A DNA stretch of 35,465 bases, taken from contig SHMU01000019.1 in assembly GCA_008080765.1 (NCBI GenBank), positions 1 to 35,465 of the forward strand. The letters run 5' to 3'. The DNA is from Promethearchaeota archaeon (GTDB lineage: Archaea > Asgardarchaeota > Lokiarchaeia > Sigyniarchaeales > SOKP01). A program made the position numbers and the translations under genes. Within the stretch, counting starts at the first letter, position 1; every line of letters begins with the position of its first letter. Below the pieces are notes generated by a model, which saw only the letters and a program-made list of their open reading frames with translations, was not told where the DNA came from and did not search any database. Of this stretch, positions 1 to 7,584 are shown in pieces.

Positions 1-155
1 ATATCAGAGATCGGGCAGTTGTCCCTCGGTATATCCGAAGGACACGGGCTATGTGTCAATTAGCCCCTTAGATGTGGACGATGATGAACCAGAAGCTTTT
101 AGGAGAATTGATGGGGATTTGAGCCACAAGCCCCGCCTTTCAAGGCGGGGTAATT
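1..155 (+). mobile_element. Right-end remnant of a TnpB-type (IS200/IS605-like) transposon with terminal hairpin
   Basis: The segment is GC-richer than the host and ends in a strong hairpin, CCCCGCCTT (131-139) pairing with AAGGCGGGG (142-150), followed by TAATTGAC. A GC-rich hairpin followed by such a tail is typical of the right end of IS200/IS605 elements that carry tnpB. In that family the transcript of this end serves as the guide (omega) RNA. Reading frame 1 is open from the window edge to a TAG at 61-63 and could be the last 20 codons of a truncated gene, but I cannot match it to TnpB. The body of the element would lie upstream of the window. The assignment rests on hairpin form and context only. 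Confidence 0.45.
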
Positions 156-379
156 GACCTCTGTTAAAATTAAAGGCCTTCCACCATCAAAAATGCCATT
201 ATATGGGATGGATTTAAATAAACCACCCCTTCTGTCCAATCTAGTTCCCATGAGCCTTCCTTCATATTTAGAAGCCACTAGAGCGCGCAAAGCAGAGATA
301 TTTAAAAAAAAATCCATATTATAACGATGGAACCCTATTGCGAACGCTAGCAGAGAAAAGAAATGAGTTAGTCCTACAA

Positions 380-940
380 ATGAGAGATAATCCAAATTTA
401 ACCCAACCAACTTCTCAAGTTAGGAAAGAATTTGATGAAATTTATTCTAAAATGGTTAAAATTGAGAATTCATTAATTAAAACACATATAGAAGATCTGA
501 TTGGAAAAATAGAGTATACTGAATATATTGATGATGATGAAGTTCTTCCTTTTTATATATACCAAATTCATCAATTGAAGAATAAGAATTATGGTGTGTT
601 ATTAACCTCAGGATTCAGCTTGTTACCATTAGCTGTTCCACAAGAACTCAATTTCAGATTCAATTACTTAGAATTTGCTATCACTATCCCTTCTGATTTT
701 CCATTACCTGTTAAAAATCAAAAAAATTATGAATTTTATTGGTTGATTGAAAAATTAAGATTTTTTATCAGTTATCTTCATCGGGATAAAACGTTTTTTT
801 GTGATGGTCATACTTACGGAAATGGTAATCCTCCAAAACCACTTACCACTAACACAGAGATTTGTGGATTTTTATTTAAATTTCCATTTGAAACTCTTCC
901 ATCTTCATTTTGTGAGTTAAATATTCCGTCAATAAATTAA
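380..940 (+). CDS. SUFU (suppressor of fused) domain protein, possibly truncated at the C-terminus
   Basis: The protein shows the SUFU pattern: a strand reading LLTSGFSLLPLAVP, then YLEFAITIPSDFPL, then a tryptophan/tyrosine helix, then GHTYGNGNPPKPL followed by NTEICGFLF. In microbes this domain is found as an immunity protein of polymorphic toxin systems and as an orphan gene; the function here is inferred, not shown. ATG at 380 was chosen as start; an in-frame TTG at 338 would add 14 residues. Neither start has a clear ribosome binding site. SUFU domains usually run on for several dozen residues after the last motif seen, whereas this one ends shortly after it, exactly where the convergent LRR gene also ends (12-base overlap). 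This suggests a deletion junction that removed the tail. Confidence 0.7.
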   Translation: MRDNPNLTQPTSQVRKEFDEIYSKMVKIENSLIKTHIEDLIGKIEYTEYIDDDEVLPFYIYQIHQLKNKNYGVLLTSGFSLLPLAVPQELNFRFNYLEFAITIPSDFPLPVKNQKNYEFYWLIEKLRFFISYLHRDKTFFCDGHTYGNGNPPKPLTTNTEICGFLFKFPFETLPSSFCELNIPSIN

Positions 941-1213
941 TAAATGTTTCAATTCATGTAAATCTCCAATTGAAGAAGGAAGCTCTGATATTTTATCATC
1001 TTTGATATCAAAATATTCAAGAGGTTTTAATCGACCAAGCCCTTCAGGGATCTTTTTAATTCCACAATCTAACGTGGATAATTCTACAATCTCATTCCGC
1101 TCGTTAATATCAATAAATAGCTTCTGCTTCGCACCACGCTCTAGCTCCTCAATGAACTCTCTTTCTTTTTTTAAAAGGACACTTCTATCTTCCCAAACTG
1201 GTTTTTTCATCAT
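929..1213 (-). CDS. Short leucine-rich repeat protein, probably a C-terminally truncated fragment
   Basis: The 94-residue product begins with a charged helical stretch (residues 1-30) and then carries leucine-rich repeats spaced about 23 residues apart: LSTLDCGIKKIPEGLGRL, then LEYFDIKDDKISELPSSIG, then the start of a third unit, LKHLLIY, where it stops. LRR proteins bind other proteins and normally have many more units plus a capping segment, so ending in mid-repeat suggests truncation. The start is ATG followed by a second ATG, with no clear Shine-Dalgarno sequence. It converges on the SUFU gene with a 12-base overlap. No function can be assigned beyond a likely protein-binding surface. Confidence 0.55.
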   Translation of the reverse strand: MMKKPVWEDRSVLLKKEREFIEELERGAKQKLFIDINERNEIVELSTLDCGIKKIPEGLGRLKPLEYFDIKDDKISELPSSIGDLHELKHLLIY

Positions 1214-1481
1214 ATTTTAATTCATTTCATTAATTTAAGTTATCAACTGTGATTCTGTATATTTCTTTATTTATTTTTGCATCTTAAAGGTTTTTTGGTA
1301 TGAAAATAATTGGTAAGAAAAGAGAATACTATCACAATTTTAAGATGAGAAATTGAATATTAAGAGAATGTTAAAATTTAAGAAGGGAAAAATCTAAATT
1401 AATCTAAGCAATTTTAAGGTTAGAAAGTTATGGTGCTCCAAAATCACTTAAAAAAATAAAAGGAAAAAAAATTATTGAGTT

Positions 1482-1697
1482 TTATTTCCCACCGGCTATA
1501 AAAGGCAGGATTACTATCTCATCCTCGGGCGAAAGCTTTGTTTCTGGATCTGCTTTTTTCCCATTAACGAGAATACCAAAATATTTGTCCTCTAAATCTA
1601 ATTCCTTTAGAAGATCCCCGACGGTCATGCTCTTGTCTGGTGTGATAACATCATAGATACCAGATTCTAAAAGCTCGCTAATTTGTTTCAGTTTTAT
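1482..1697 (-). CDS. MoaD/ThiS-family ubiquitin-like sulfur carrier protein
   Basis: The frame reads IKLKQISELLESGIYDVIT, then MTVGDLLKEL, then YFGILVNGKKA, then LSPEDEIVILPFIAGGK. This is the beta-grasp order and spacing of MoaD/ThiS proteins, ending in the diglycine that is adenylated and thiocarboxylated in molybdopterin or thiamine synthesis; related archaeal proteins (SAMPs) are also conjugated to targets. One extra lysine follows the diglycine, so the tail would need trimming or the family member is unusual. No ATG, GTG or TTG lies before the first strand. A GAGG sequence (1701-1704) precedes an ATA at 1697 and a CTG at 1691, so initiation is non-canonical or the start was mutated; the first canonical start (ATG at 1628) would remove half the fold. 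The gene stands alone between mobile debris. Confidence 0.6.
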   Translation of the reverse strand: MKLKQISELLESGIYDVITPDKSMTVGDLLKELDLEDKYFGILVNGKKADPETKLSPEDEIVILPFIAGGK

Positions 1698-1906
1698 ATA
1701 CCTCTTTTATTGTGATATTTTATACTTACTATAAGTATAATTATTTTTATATTTATTTCTTATCATTTTAAAACCAATGTCTTTATTTAATATGTGAATT
1801 ACTAAGATGGTGAGATATTAATAAGAATGTGTAGAGCCTCTAACTATAAACTTGCACATAGTGTCCCACCCCGTCGTTAGTGGAAACGGGGGATGATACT
1901 CTTCTT

Positions 1907-2494
1907 TTATGAAGGTGCGTTCAGAGAGCTAAGGCACTCTTGGAGCACCAGTGCGCTCATCCGCGCCGAATTGGAGTGGCGGGTGATGAGAGCATCAGCA
2001 TGCGTGCCCCGCTCGCACTCGGTGCAGCGGAACTCGTCATAAGGAATAGTCTTCTGGCGAGTTTGCCTTTTTACTCCCGTCTTCTGGAAGCAATGGGCGC
2101 AAATTTGGCTATGAAAGGGGCCGATGGGAACCAGCTCTTCATAGTGCGGGAGAATACCTTGCTCCCAAAGATCTTCTGCCCATTGCCGTATTTCTGCAAA
2201 TAATTCTTTTCGCTTTGGTAGATAGGTAATTGCTTGCGCCAGCGTGCTGCGAGTGTCTCTGGTTGAAATACTCCCGATGGCATCCCAAGAAAGATATTTG
2301 GCATGTGTTTTCCATGCAACATACAGATAGACCATTAAAGCTTCTCGTTTCATCTGTTTCATAAGCTGTTCTTGTCTACGATGGAGTAAGGTAAGTTCTG
2401 TTTTTAAGCGACCTTTCTTGGGTTCTTTGAGCCCGCCTTTTTCTGACGGGAGCCCGATAGTCTTCCATACACCGCACGTTGAGAGGGAACCTCT
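1907..2494 (-). pseudogene. tnpB remnant: C-terminal RuvC/zinc-finger part of an IS607-type TnpB nuclease
   Basis: The frame is open from 2494 to the stop at 1907; the first ATG is at 2362. The product shows the C-terminal TnpB signature: CAHC (first half of the zinc finger), then RCTEC (second half), then HADALITRHSNSAR, which takes the place of the DRDxNAAxN motif that supplies the last RuvC aspartate. TnpB is an RNA-guided nuclease of about 400 residues; here only about 150-190 remain and the N-terminal guide-binding part is gone. The frame overlaps the tail of the tnpA remnant in another register, consistent with a deletion that joined the two genes. Confidence 0.65.
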
Positions 2495-2730
2495 TCAGGT
2501 TTTCCGCAAGAAGGGCGAATGTAGTCTAAAATACGTGCTTTCTTCTAGAATCGGTGATTTCCCTTCGTTCTGAAATCGGAGGGAACTATTCCTTGCGCGT
2601 TCCAACGACGTAAGGTTTTAGTACACACCCCTAAAAGGCGCGCCGCTTGTCCGATGGACAGATCTATTCCGTTCATAGAAAGAACTCTCAAAGAAGTGTA
2701 AAAAGCACCGCATATTTTGGTAATGTCCAA
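2404..2730 (-). pseudogene. tnpA remnant: MerR-type HTH and start of IS607 serine recombinase
   Basis: The first 61 codons encode SIGQAARLLGVCTKTLRRW followed by a wing ending in GNHRF, the DNA-binding domain found at the N-terminus of IS607 recombinases. A TAG then interrupts the frame. After it the same frame continues with KKARILDYI and AVYGRLSGSRQKKAG, which matches the start of the catalytic domain with its YxRxS nucleophile motif. Family resemblance is then lost around 2425-2450, and the frame closes at 2404. The intact family protein has about 200 residues, so the remainder of the catalytic domain has been deleted. The start shown is the first one available in this frame. Confidence 0.65.
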
Positions 2731-2740
2731 TTGTATATAT

Positions 2741-3102
2741 ACATTTTTTCACTAGTAGCAACTGTAAAAAATACCCCATACCTTTCTTTTTCTTAATAAT
2801 TTTTATATTTCTTTAAGTTCTTAAATCAAAAATTAGTAGTGATTTAATAGTTAATACTAATTCTCATTATTAATATATTATCATAATGGAAATTGCATGA
2901 TAATTCTTATCATTATTTTCAACTATTATTACATAAATACATTTTTATTTCAATTAATAGATCTGAGAAAAAATACGAATGATAATAATTGAATTTATTA
3001 CATTTTTCAAATTGGCCAATATAAGATATTCAAAATTCATTGAATAAGGAGATTCGGTAAAAAAAACAAATTTTTTTTAAAATAAAATATTAAAAAATTT
3101 GA
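2741..3102. other. AT-rich gene-free stretch
   Basis: No coding frame or RNA gene was recognised. The stretch holds a 17-base palindrome (2897-2913), a second TGATAATAATTGA element near 2981, and an AAGGAG sequence near 3047 that is not followed by any start codon at a usable distance. Confidence 0.5.
2897..2913. promoter_or_regulatory. Candidate operator palindrome upstream of the TPR gene
   Basis: ATGATAA (2897-2903) and TTATCAT (2907-2913) form a perfect inverted repeat around TTC. The form resembles metal-responsive DtxR/Fur-type boxes (TGATAAT-rich), but in DNA this rich in A and T a chance palindrome is possible. It lies about 190 bases before the gene starting at 3103. Confidence 0.3.
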
Positions 3103-4773
3103 GTGATCTTCATTATCAACGAAGAGTTTGTAGAATATTCATCATATTTGTTGAATATAAGGGATAAATTAGTAGAGATTTCGAAAATCTCGGATATCAC
3201 GCAACGGCATAATCAATTCAATGAAATGATAGTTTCAGTGCGCGAGTACATCCAGGAAATGGCCGATGCAGGGAATCAATTAGAAGCGGGTGAGTTAGCT
3301 TATTCCATCGGAACGCTGATTGAAAAGCAAGATAAAAGCTTTGCAAACACCTTTTATGAGAAAGCTATAAAATTATGGGCAGAACAAATTAAAGAATATA
3401 ATACTCAAGGCAAACTCCATGAGATCAGCGAATTATATCTCAGAATTGCCGAACTATATAATGAACAGTATAAAGAACCCGAATTAGAAAGAGAATATAT
3501 CAGAAAGAGTATTAAATTTTTAATTCAAGAGGCGGATCTTTTAGAAGGCTTCAATGAGGGTCGAAAGTTAGCACAGATTTATCAGAATATTGCCGAGTTA
3601 TATTTAAAAATTTCCGATATAGAAAATGCAATTATATATTACACAAAAGTTATAAAATTTGCAAAGGAAAATCATCTATTTGATATTCTACCATATTCTT
3701 ATCGTCAAGTTTCATATTGCTATAAAAAGTTGAATAATCCTCATAGAGCTAAAGAAATTCTAGTAAAGGCAATTGACTTTTTTCTGAAGTTTTACCAAAT
3801 TCTTAAGAAGAAGAACGATCATCCTTCGCTAGCACAGGTCTGTCAGATCTTAAAGAATTTATATCGTACCCTAAGAGAATGGAAAATGTTCAATTATTAT
3901 TCGAAGAAAGAAGCGGGTGCGTATATTGATTTGGCAGAAGATATTAAAGGAAGGCAGGAGGATTATCATCGAATTGCTCGTTATTATCGCGGCGCAGCTT
4001 TATGCTATAAAGATACCAATGAGAGTTATATAGATTCTGCTTCATGTTTTTTGCTTGCGGGAAATTATTGTGAGCAATTTGAGGATTATAATCAAACAGC
4101 AATTAATTATTTTGATTCTGCCCTTATCTTTAGGAAATTAAAGAATTATGATCTTGCCTATAAATTATTTATGAAAGCAGGAGATAATTATGCTAAAATA
4201 CAAGCTCATAATAGTTCGTGTGAAAGTTATTTATATGCCTATGAAGCCGCTTTAGAAGGGAATTTGGAATTTAATCGATTTGGTTTATTTAATCAATTGG
4301 TTCGAGAATTACATATTATGGCGAAAGAGGGTTTAAAAAACAAGCAATTCTATAAGGCAGCAACCCTAATTCTTGAAAGTATAAAGTTTTACGAGCAATT
4401 GGATAATGCTCAAGATTTCTTACTTAAAGAAATGATTAAAAATACCTATAAATATTATTATCGTGCAGCGAATCTTAAAGAACTTAGTTCATCTCATATT
4501 CTTGATTCATATGCCATTGCTTCACTTTCATTGATTTTAATAGGAAAATTAGAAAAAGCACGCGAAATTATCAATGAAATCGAATTAAACGATTATAAAG
4601 TAAAAATTATTAAAGAGATGATTGATATTATTATAGGAAAAGCAAATGAGAGGGAATGTGTTGTTCAAGAATGCTTTCCAGAACATATACAGGAACTAAT
4701 TGAAGAATCAGTCGATATTTCCTATTTAATTAGTTTATTTGAAAAATTGAAACCGTTTGAATCGTGCAAATAG
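3103..4773 (+). CDS. Tetratricopeptide-repeat (TPR) protein
   Basis: The 556-residue product is almost wholly helical, with repeated TPR-like units such as EISELYLRIAELYNEQ, KLAQIYQNIAELYLKISD, IENAIIYYTKVIKFA and YDLAYKLFMKAGDNYAKI. TPR arrays are scaffolds for protein binding; the order is also reminiscent of alpha-SNAP-like helical proteins, but I see no specific signature. There is no signal peptide or membrane segment, so it is probably cytosolic. The start is the GTG right after an in-frame TGA; it lies inside a GAGTGATC that could itself be a Shine-Dalgarno sequence, so the true start may be a few codons later. Neighbours give no clue to function. Confidence 0.8.
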   Translation: MIFIINEEFVEYSSYLLNIRDKLVEISKISDITQRHNQFNEMIVSVREYIQEMADAGNQLEAGELAYSIGTLIEKQDKSFANTFYEKAIKLWAEQIKEYNTQGKLHEISELYLRIAELYNEQYKEPELEREYIRKSIKFLIQEADLLEGFNEGRKLAQIYQNIAELYLKISDIENAIIYYTKVIKFAKENHLFDILPYSYRQVSYCYKKLNNPHRAKEILVKAIDFFLKFYQILKKKNDHPSLAQVCQILKNLYRTLREWKMFNYYSKKEAGAYIDLAEDIKGRQEDYHRIARYYRGAALCYKDTNESYIDSASCFLLAGNYCEQFEDYNQTAINYFDSALIFRKLKNYDLAYKLFMKAGDNYAKIQAHNSSCESYLYAYEAALEGNLEFNRFGLFNQLVRELHIMAKEGLKNKQFYKAATLILESIKFYEQLDNAQDFLLKEMIKNTYKYYYRAANLKELSSSHILDSYAIASLSLILIGKLEKAREIINEIELNDYKVKIIKEMIDIIIGKANERECVVQECFPEHIQELIEESVDISYLISLFEKLKPFESCK

Positions 4774-4913
4774 AAAAGAGAGATTTCACTTTCTATAAAT
4801 TATCTAAAGCATTTAATAGAAATGCATGTATTACAAAAACAATCCTTATATTGTATCCTTTTTTTCAGATGCTTTTTTATTTTCTATAATGGATTAAAAT
4901 AATTTTTAATACA

Positions 4914-5582
4914 ATGAAAGATCATCATATCTTGATTAGTTTTGATTTGGATTTTACCCTAATTGACAATACTGAAGGGATTCTTAATTCTTTCCGTTAT
5001 GCCTTTAAGAAATACCATCTTCCCAACCTTGATGATGACACATTAAAAAAAACCATTGGGAGGCCATTGGAACAAGTTTTTAAAGAGAATACCAATTTAG
5101 AGCCGAAAATATTGGTGAAAGCATTCCGTGACTATTATAAAAATAAAGGAATGTTTCAAGTAGACTTGTTAGATGGGGTCATCCAGAAATTAAAAGTATT
5201 TAGAAACACTGGAATCTTATTAGGCATTGTTACCTCTAAAAAGCAAGAAATCGCAATTGACCTATTAAAATATCTAAAGATTTTTCAATATTTTGATTTC
5301 GTAATTGGGGAAACCGCTTTAATCAAAAAGAAGACAGATAAAGAAGTAAAACAATTTTTCCTCTCGAAATATCCTCATAGCTCTTATATCATTGTAGGGG
5401 ATCATCTCACGGATCGAGCCCTCGCAGAAATGCTTGAATGCCCATTTATAGGGGTGTTAACAGGAAATACGACAGAAGATGAATTGAAAAACAATGCTAC
5501 GGTTCCTATCTTTATCTTCAACCATATTTCAGAATTGACCAAAGAGGATATCTTATTTATTACTGATAACATCGAAAAATAA
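4914..5582 (+). CDS. HAD-superfamily phosphatase (phosphoglycolate phosphatase-like)
   Basis: The 222-residue product has all HAD motifs: DLDFT (nucleophile Asp11 and acid Asp13), a cap domain (about residues 17-85), IVTSKK (motif II, threonine), a lysine-rich motif III region near ETALIKKKTDK, and VGDHLTDRALA (motif IV acids). The cap inserted after motif I and the overall length fit the phosphoglycolate phosphatase/beta-phosphoglucomutase branch. The substrate cannot be told from sequence. The ATG has no Shine-Dalgarno sequence and probably heads a leaderless transcript. It stands alone, convergent with cdhE. Confidence 0.85.
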   Translation: MKDHHILISFDLDFTLIDNTEGILNSFRYAFKKYHLPNLDDDTLKKTIGRPLEQVFKENTNLEPKILVKAFRDYYKNKGMFQVDLLDGVIQKLKVFRNTGILLGIVTSKKQEIAIDLLKYLKIFQYFDFVIGETALIKKKTDKEVKQFFLSKYPHSSYIIVGDHLTDRALAEMLECPFIGVLTGNTTEDELKNNATVPIFIFNHISELTKEDILFITDNIEK

Positions 5583-5642
5583 TCAAGGAATCCTCACTCT
5601 CCATCCGATAATAAAATTGATAACTAAGATACAAAAGAAATT

Positions 5643-5689
5643 AAAAGAAGTTTTAATAAACTAAAAGAAGTTTTAATAAACTAAAAGAA
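5643..5689. repeat. 20-base tandem repeat, about 2.3 copies
   Basis: The unit AAAAGAAGTTTTAATAAACT occurs at 5643-5662 and 5663-5682 without change, followed by AAAAGAA. It lies between the convergent ends of the HAD gene and cdhE and may simply be slippage in AT-rich DNA. Confidence 0.8.
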
Positions 5690-5712
5690 AAAAGTAATAA
5701 AAATTTGAAATG

Positions 5713-7167
5713 TTATCGGTCTTTGTATTCTTCCATATATTTCTCTGGCGTCCATTTTTTCTTGATAAAGTCGCCGATTCCCGAACTATCTCGAGGACCT
5801 ACCAAAACATAACAATCAGCTTCATCCTCTAACGCTCCACTTAATCGAGCAGCCATACCAGGAATTATTAAAATTCGATGGTTTATCTTATCGAAAATCC
5901 CCGTTTCATTGACGGTTTCTGCGATTGAACCTGAACTAAATTGTCCCCCCGCAACAGCACTTTCAATACCTATTCCTTCACTATCAGAAACAAGAAGATA
6001 AGCATCCAAATTTGCCGCCTTAATATCAAGTTCGACAGGAATCTTGGTGAGCCGATAATTACTGGTAACAAAAATGGGCGAATTCTCATTAGGCTCTCCA
6101 ATTTCATAGATTCCCGCATCCACAGCAGGATATATTCTTGGATCTGAATAGATAGATTGTCGAAGCGTCATTAATGCTAAAAGAGCCCAGATATCTTCTT
6201 TTTTTTGTCCCGAATTTAATATGAGTAAAGATGTTGCTTGCGACACCATTACAGATCCCATAATAATTTCTTGAAATTTTGCTTTCCAAATCTCCTCCTC
6301 TTTTATATCAGCAGCTTGCGTCCAATAAGCAGCGGGTACTCCCATCACTGGCCATCCCGCATTCTCATTTTCATTGTTAATTCCCGCTATTCTCAATTGC
6401 GCAATGTTATCATATGTTTTGGAAATTGCTCCAGGACCATAAAAGGTTCCAGGATCTAAGATAATTTGTTCAGACCCCAATTTCTGTAAGGTCGCACTAA
6501 GTGACATGAGCTCGTCTAAATCACCTGTTGGAGTGGATACAACTATTGCTAAATTATTTTGAACTGCAAATGTTCCCAATTGTTCCCATGTATCTTTTGT
6601 CGCAGTATATAAAGCGGGTTTCTTATTAATAATCTCTTTTGCTGCACTCATTAAAAATTCTGGCTCTAAACAGCAGAGCATAATGGGTAAGGCTGTATTC
6701 TCAGCAACTTTCTTTGCTGCATTCTTGAAGGTCTCTCCGTCTTTTGATACGCATCGCAATGCAATACCTTGAATTTGAAGGACCTCTCCAATCCTTTCAA
6801 TCGTTAAATTATCCAAGTATTTAATAATTTCCACTAAGTCATCTTGATCATCTGCTACTTGCAAAAAGAAGGCAGTTGGATTATAAAAAGTCAATTGATG
6901 ACGCATAAGAACCTCTTCGCCACCGATGGTGACTTCTTTTTCCCCCACCCCGATTCGTACAGGCCTCTGGGGCGGGCGAAGCATTTCTCGGAGCTTCTGA
7001 AGATTTTTTTTCTGCTTTGGATCTTTCATTAAGTGAGTACAATCCTCTAAACGAATCTTTCGCTCCAATAAATCAGTAGCAAACGCCATACACGTCTCAT
7101 ATCCGCAATCCCCACAATTGCTTTTATCTAGCTTGCCATATACATCCAATGGGCTTGGTCTTGCCAT
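5713..7167 (-). CDS. cdhE: Acetyl-CoA decarbonylase/synthase gamma subunit (corrinoid/iron-sulfur protein large subunit)
   Basis: CdhE binds a cobamide and a [4Fe-4S] cluster and passes a methyl group between tetrahydropterin and the acetyl-CoA synthase centre of the Wood-Ljungdahl pathway. The N-terminus has the cluster motif CGDCGYETC plus a fourth cysteine (Cys18, Cys21, Cys26, Cys43). A TIM-barrel-like middle follows, then a C-terminal corrinoid-binding part with SDSEGIGIESAVAGG and HRILIIPGMAARLSGALE. The length, 484 residues, is usual for the family. The ATG is preceded by GAGGAG at good spacing. The other cdh subunits are not in the window; the gene stands alone with its own upstream palindrome at 7228-7250. 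Family assignment is firm; participation in a full complex is inferred. Confidence 0.93.
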   Translation of the reverse strand: MARPSPLDVYGKLDKSNCGDCGYETCMAFATDLLERKIRLEDCTHLMKDPKQKKNLQKLREMLRPPQRPVRIGVGEKEVTIGGEEVLMRHQLTFYNPTAFFLQVADDQDDLVEIIKYLDNLTIERIGEVLQIQGIALRCVSKDGETFKNAAKKVAENTALPIMLCCLEPEFLMSAAKEIINKKPALYTATKDTWEQLGTFAVQNNLAIVVSTPTGDLDELMSLSATLQKLGSEQIILDPGTFYGPGAISKTYDNIAQLRIAGINNENENAGWPVMGVPAAYWTQAADIKEEEIWKAKFQEIIMGSVMVSQATSLLILNSGQKKEDIWALLALMTLRQSIYSDPRIYPAVDAGIYEIGEPNENSPIFVTSNYRLTKIPVELDIKAANLDAYLLVSDSEGIGIESAVAGGQFSSGSIAETVNETGIFDKINHRILIIPGMAARLSGALEDEADCYVLVGPRDSSGIGDFIKKKWTPEKYMEEYKDR

Positions 7168-7584
7168 TTTTTCAACTCCTCAGTTATAAAAGTTAATAGT
7201 TTATAATTTTGTTAGTAGTTATTCAACATTTACTAATATGATTAGTAAATATGCTAGATCAATTAAAAATTTGTTTTTTTTTACATTGAGTTAAAGATTT
7301 TTGACTGAAAACAATTCTGCGTTGGATTTTTTTTTTGAAATCGATCATGAAATTTGGTTTTTGCCTAGAATTGAAAATTAAGGTTTAAAAGGAAATTTCT
7401 GGTAACCATAGGAAATTTAACCTATATCTTAAAGCAATAGAAGGAGAACACCAGAAGAAGTCAAATTTGCCTATGAAATCCATCAAGTGGAAAAAAGTTT
7501 CTAAAAATCATTAAAAGGCTTTAATCTAGTTTAGAAATAATAGTAATAGAATTATAACTCTTTAAAAATTAAAAGAGATAATTT
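7168..7584. other. AT-rich gene-free stretch between cdhE and the EF-Tu-like gene
   Basis: The stretch holds the ribosome binding site and probable TATA element (around 7199-7206, minus strand) of cdhE and the palindrome at 7228-7250. From 7251 to 7584 no gene, RNA or clear terminator was recognised. Confidence 0.5.
7228..7250. promoter_or_regulatory. Perfect 23-base palindrome upstream of cdhE, candidate operator
   Basis: ATTTACTAAT (7228-7237) and ATTAGTAAAT (7241-7250) are exact inverted copies around ATG. It lies about 60 bases before the cdhE start and just upstream of its likely TATA element, the place where archaeal activators or repressors bind. The arms are not a simple AT run, which makes chance less likely than for other palindromes here. 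The regulator is unknown. Confidence 0.5.

Larger units (their letters stand above)
1860..2740 (-). mobile_element. Degenerate IS607-family element (internal deletion derivative)
   Basis: The block is markedly GC-richer than its surroundings. Read on the minus strand it carries a MerR-type helix-turn-helix and the first part of a serine recombinase (tnpA), followed directly by the C-terminal part of a TnpB protein. A hairpin beyond the end of tnpB (CCCCGT at 1869-1874 with ACGGGG at 1886-1891) fits the guide-RNA end of such elements. IS607 elements encode exactly this pair in this order. Most of tnpA and the N-terminal part of tnpB are missing, and tnpA has a stop, so the element cannot move on its own. 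The outer boundaries are approximate because IS607 elements lack terminal inverted repeats. Confidence 0.7.

Noticed and set aside
99-410. Minus-strand open frame across the transposon end and the SUFU 5' region
   Set aside because: It runs through the transposon hairpin and overlaps the SUFU gene. Its middle looks somewhat protein-like but no family is recognised, so it is not called as a gene.
1280-1347. Inverted repeat CATCTTAAA / TTTAAGATG with a 50-base spacer
   Set aside because: The spacer is long and the arms AT-rich; no RNA family or neighbouring gene supports a function.
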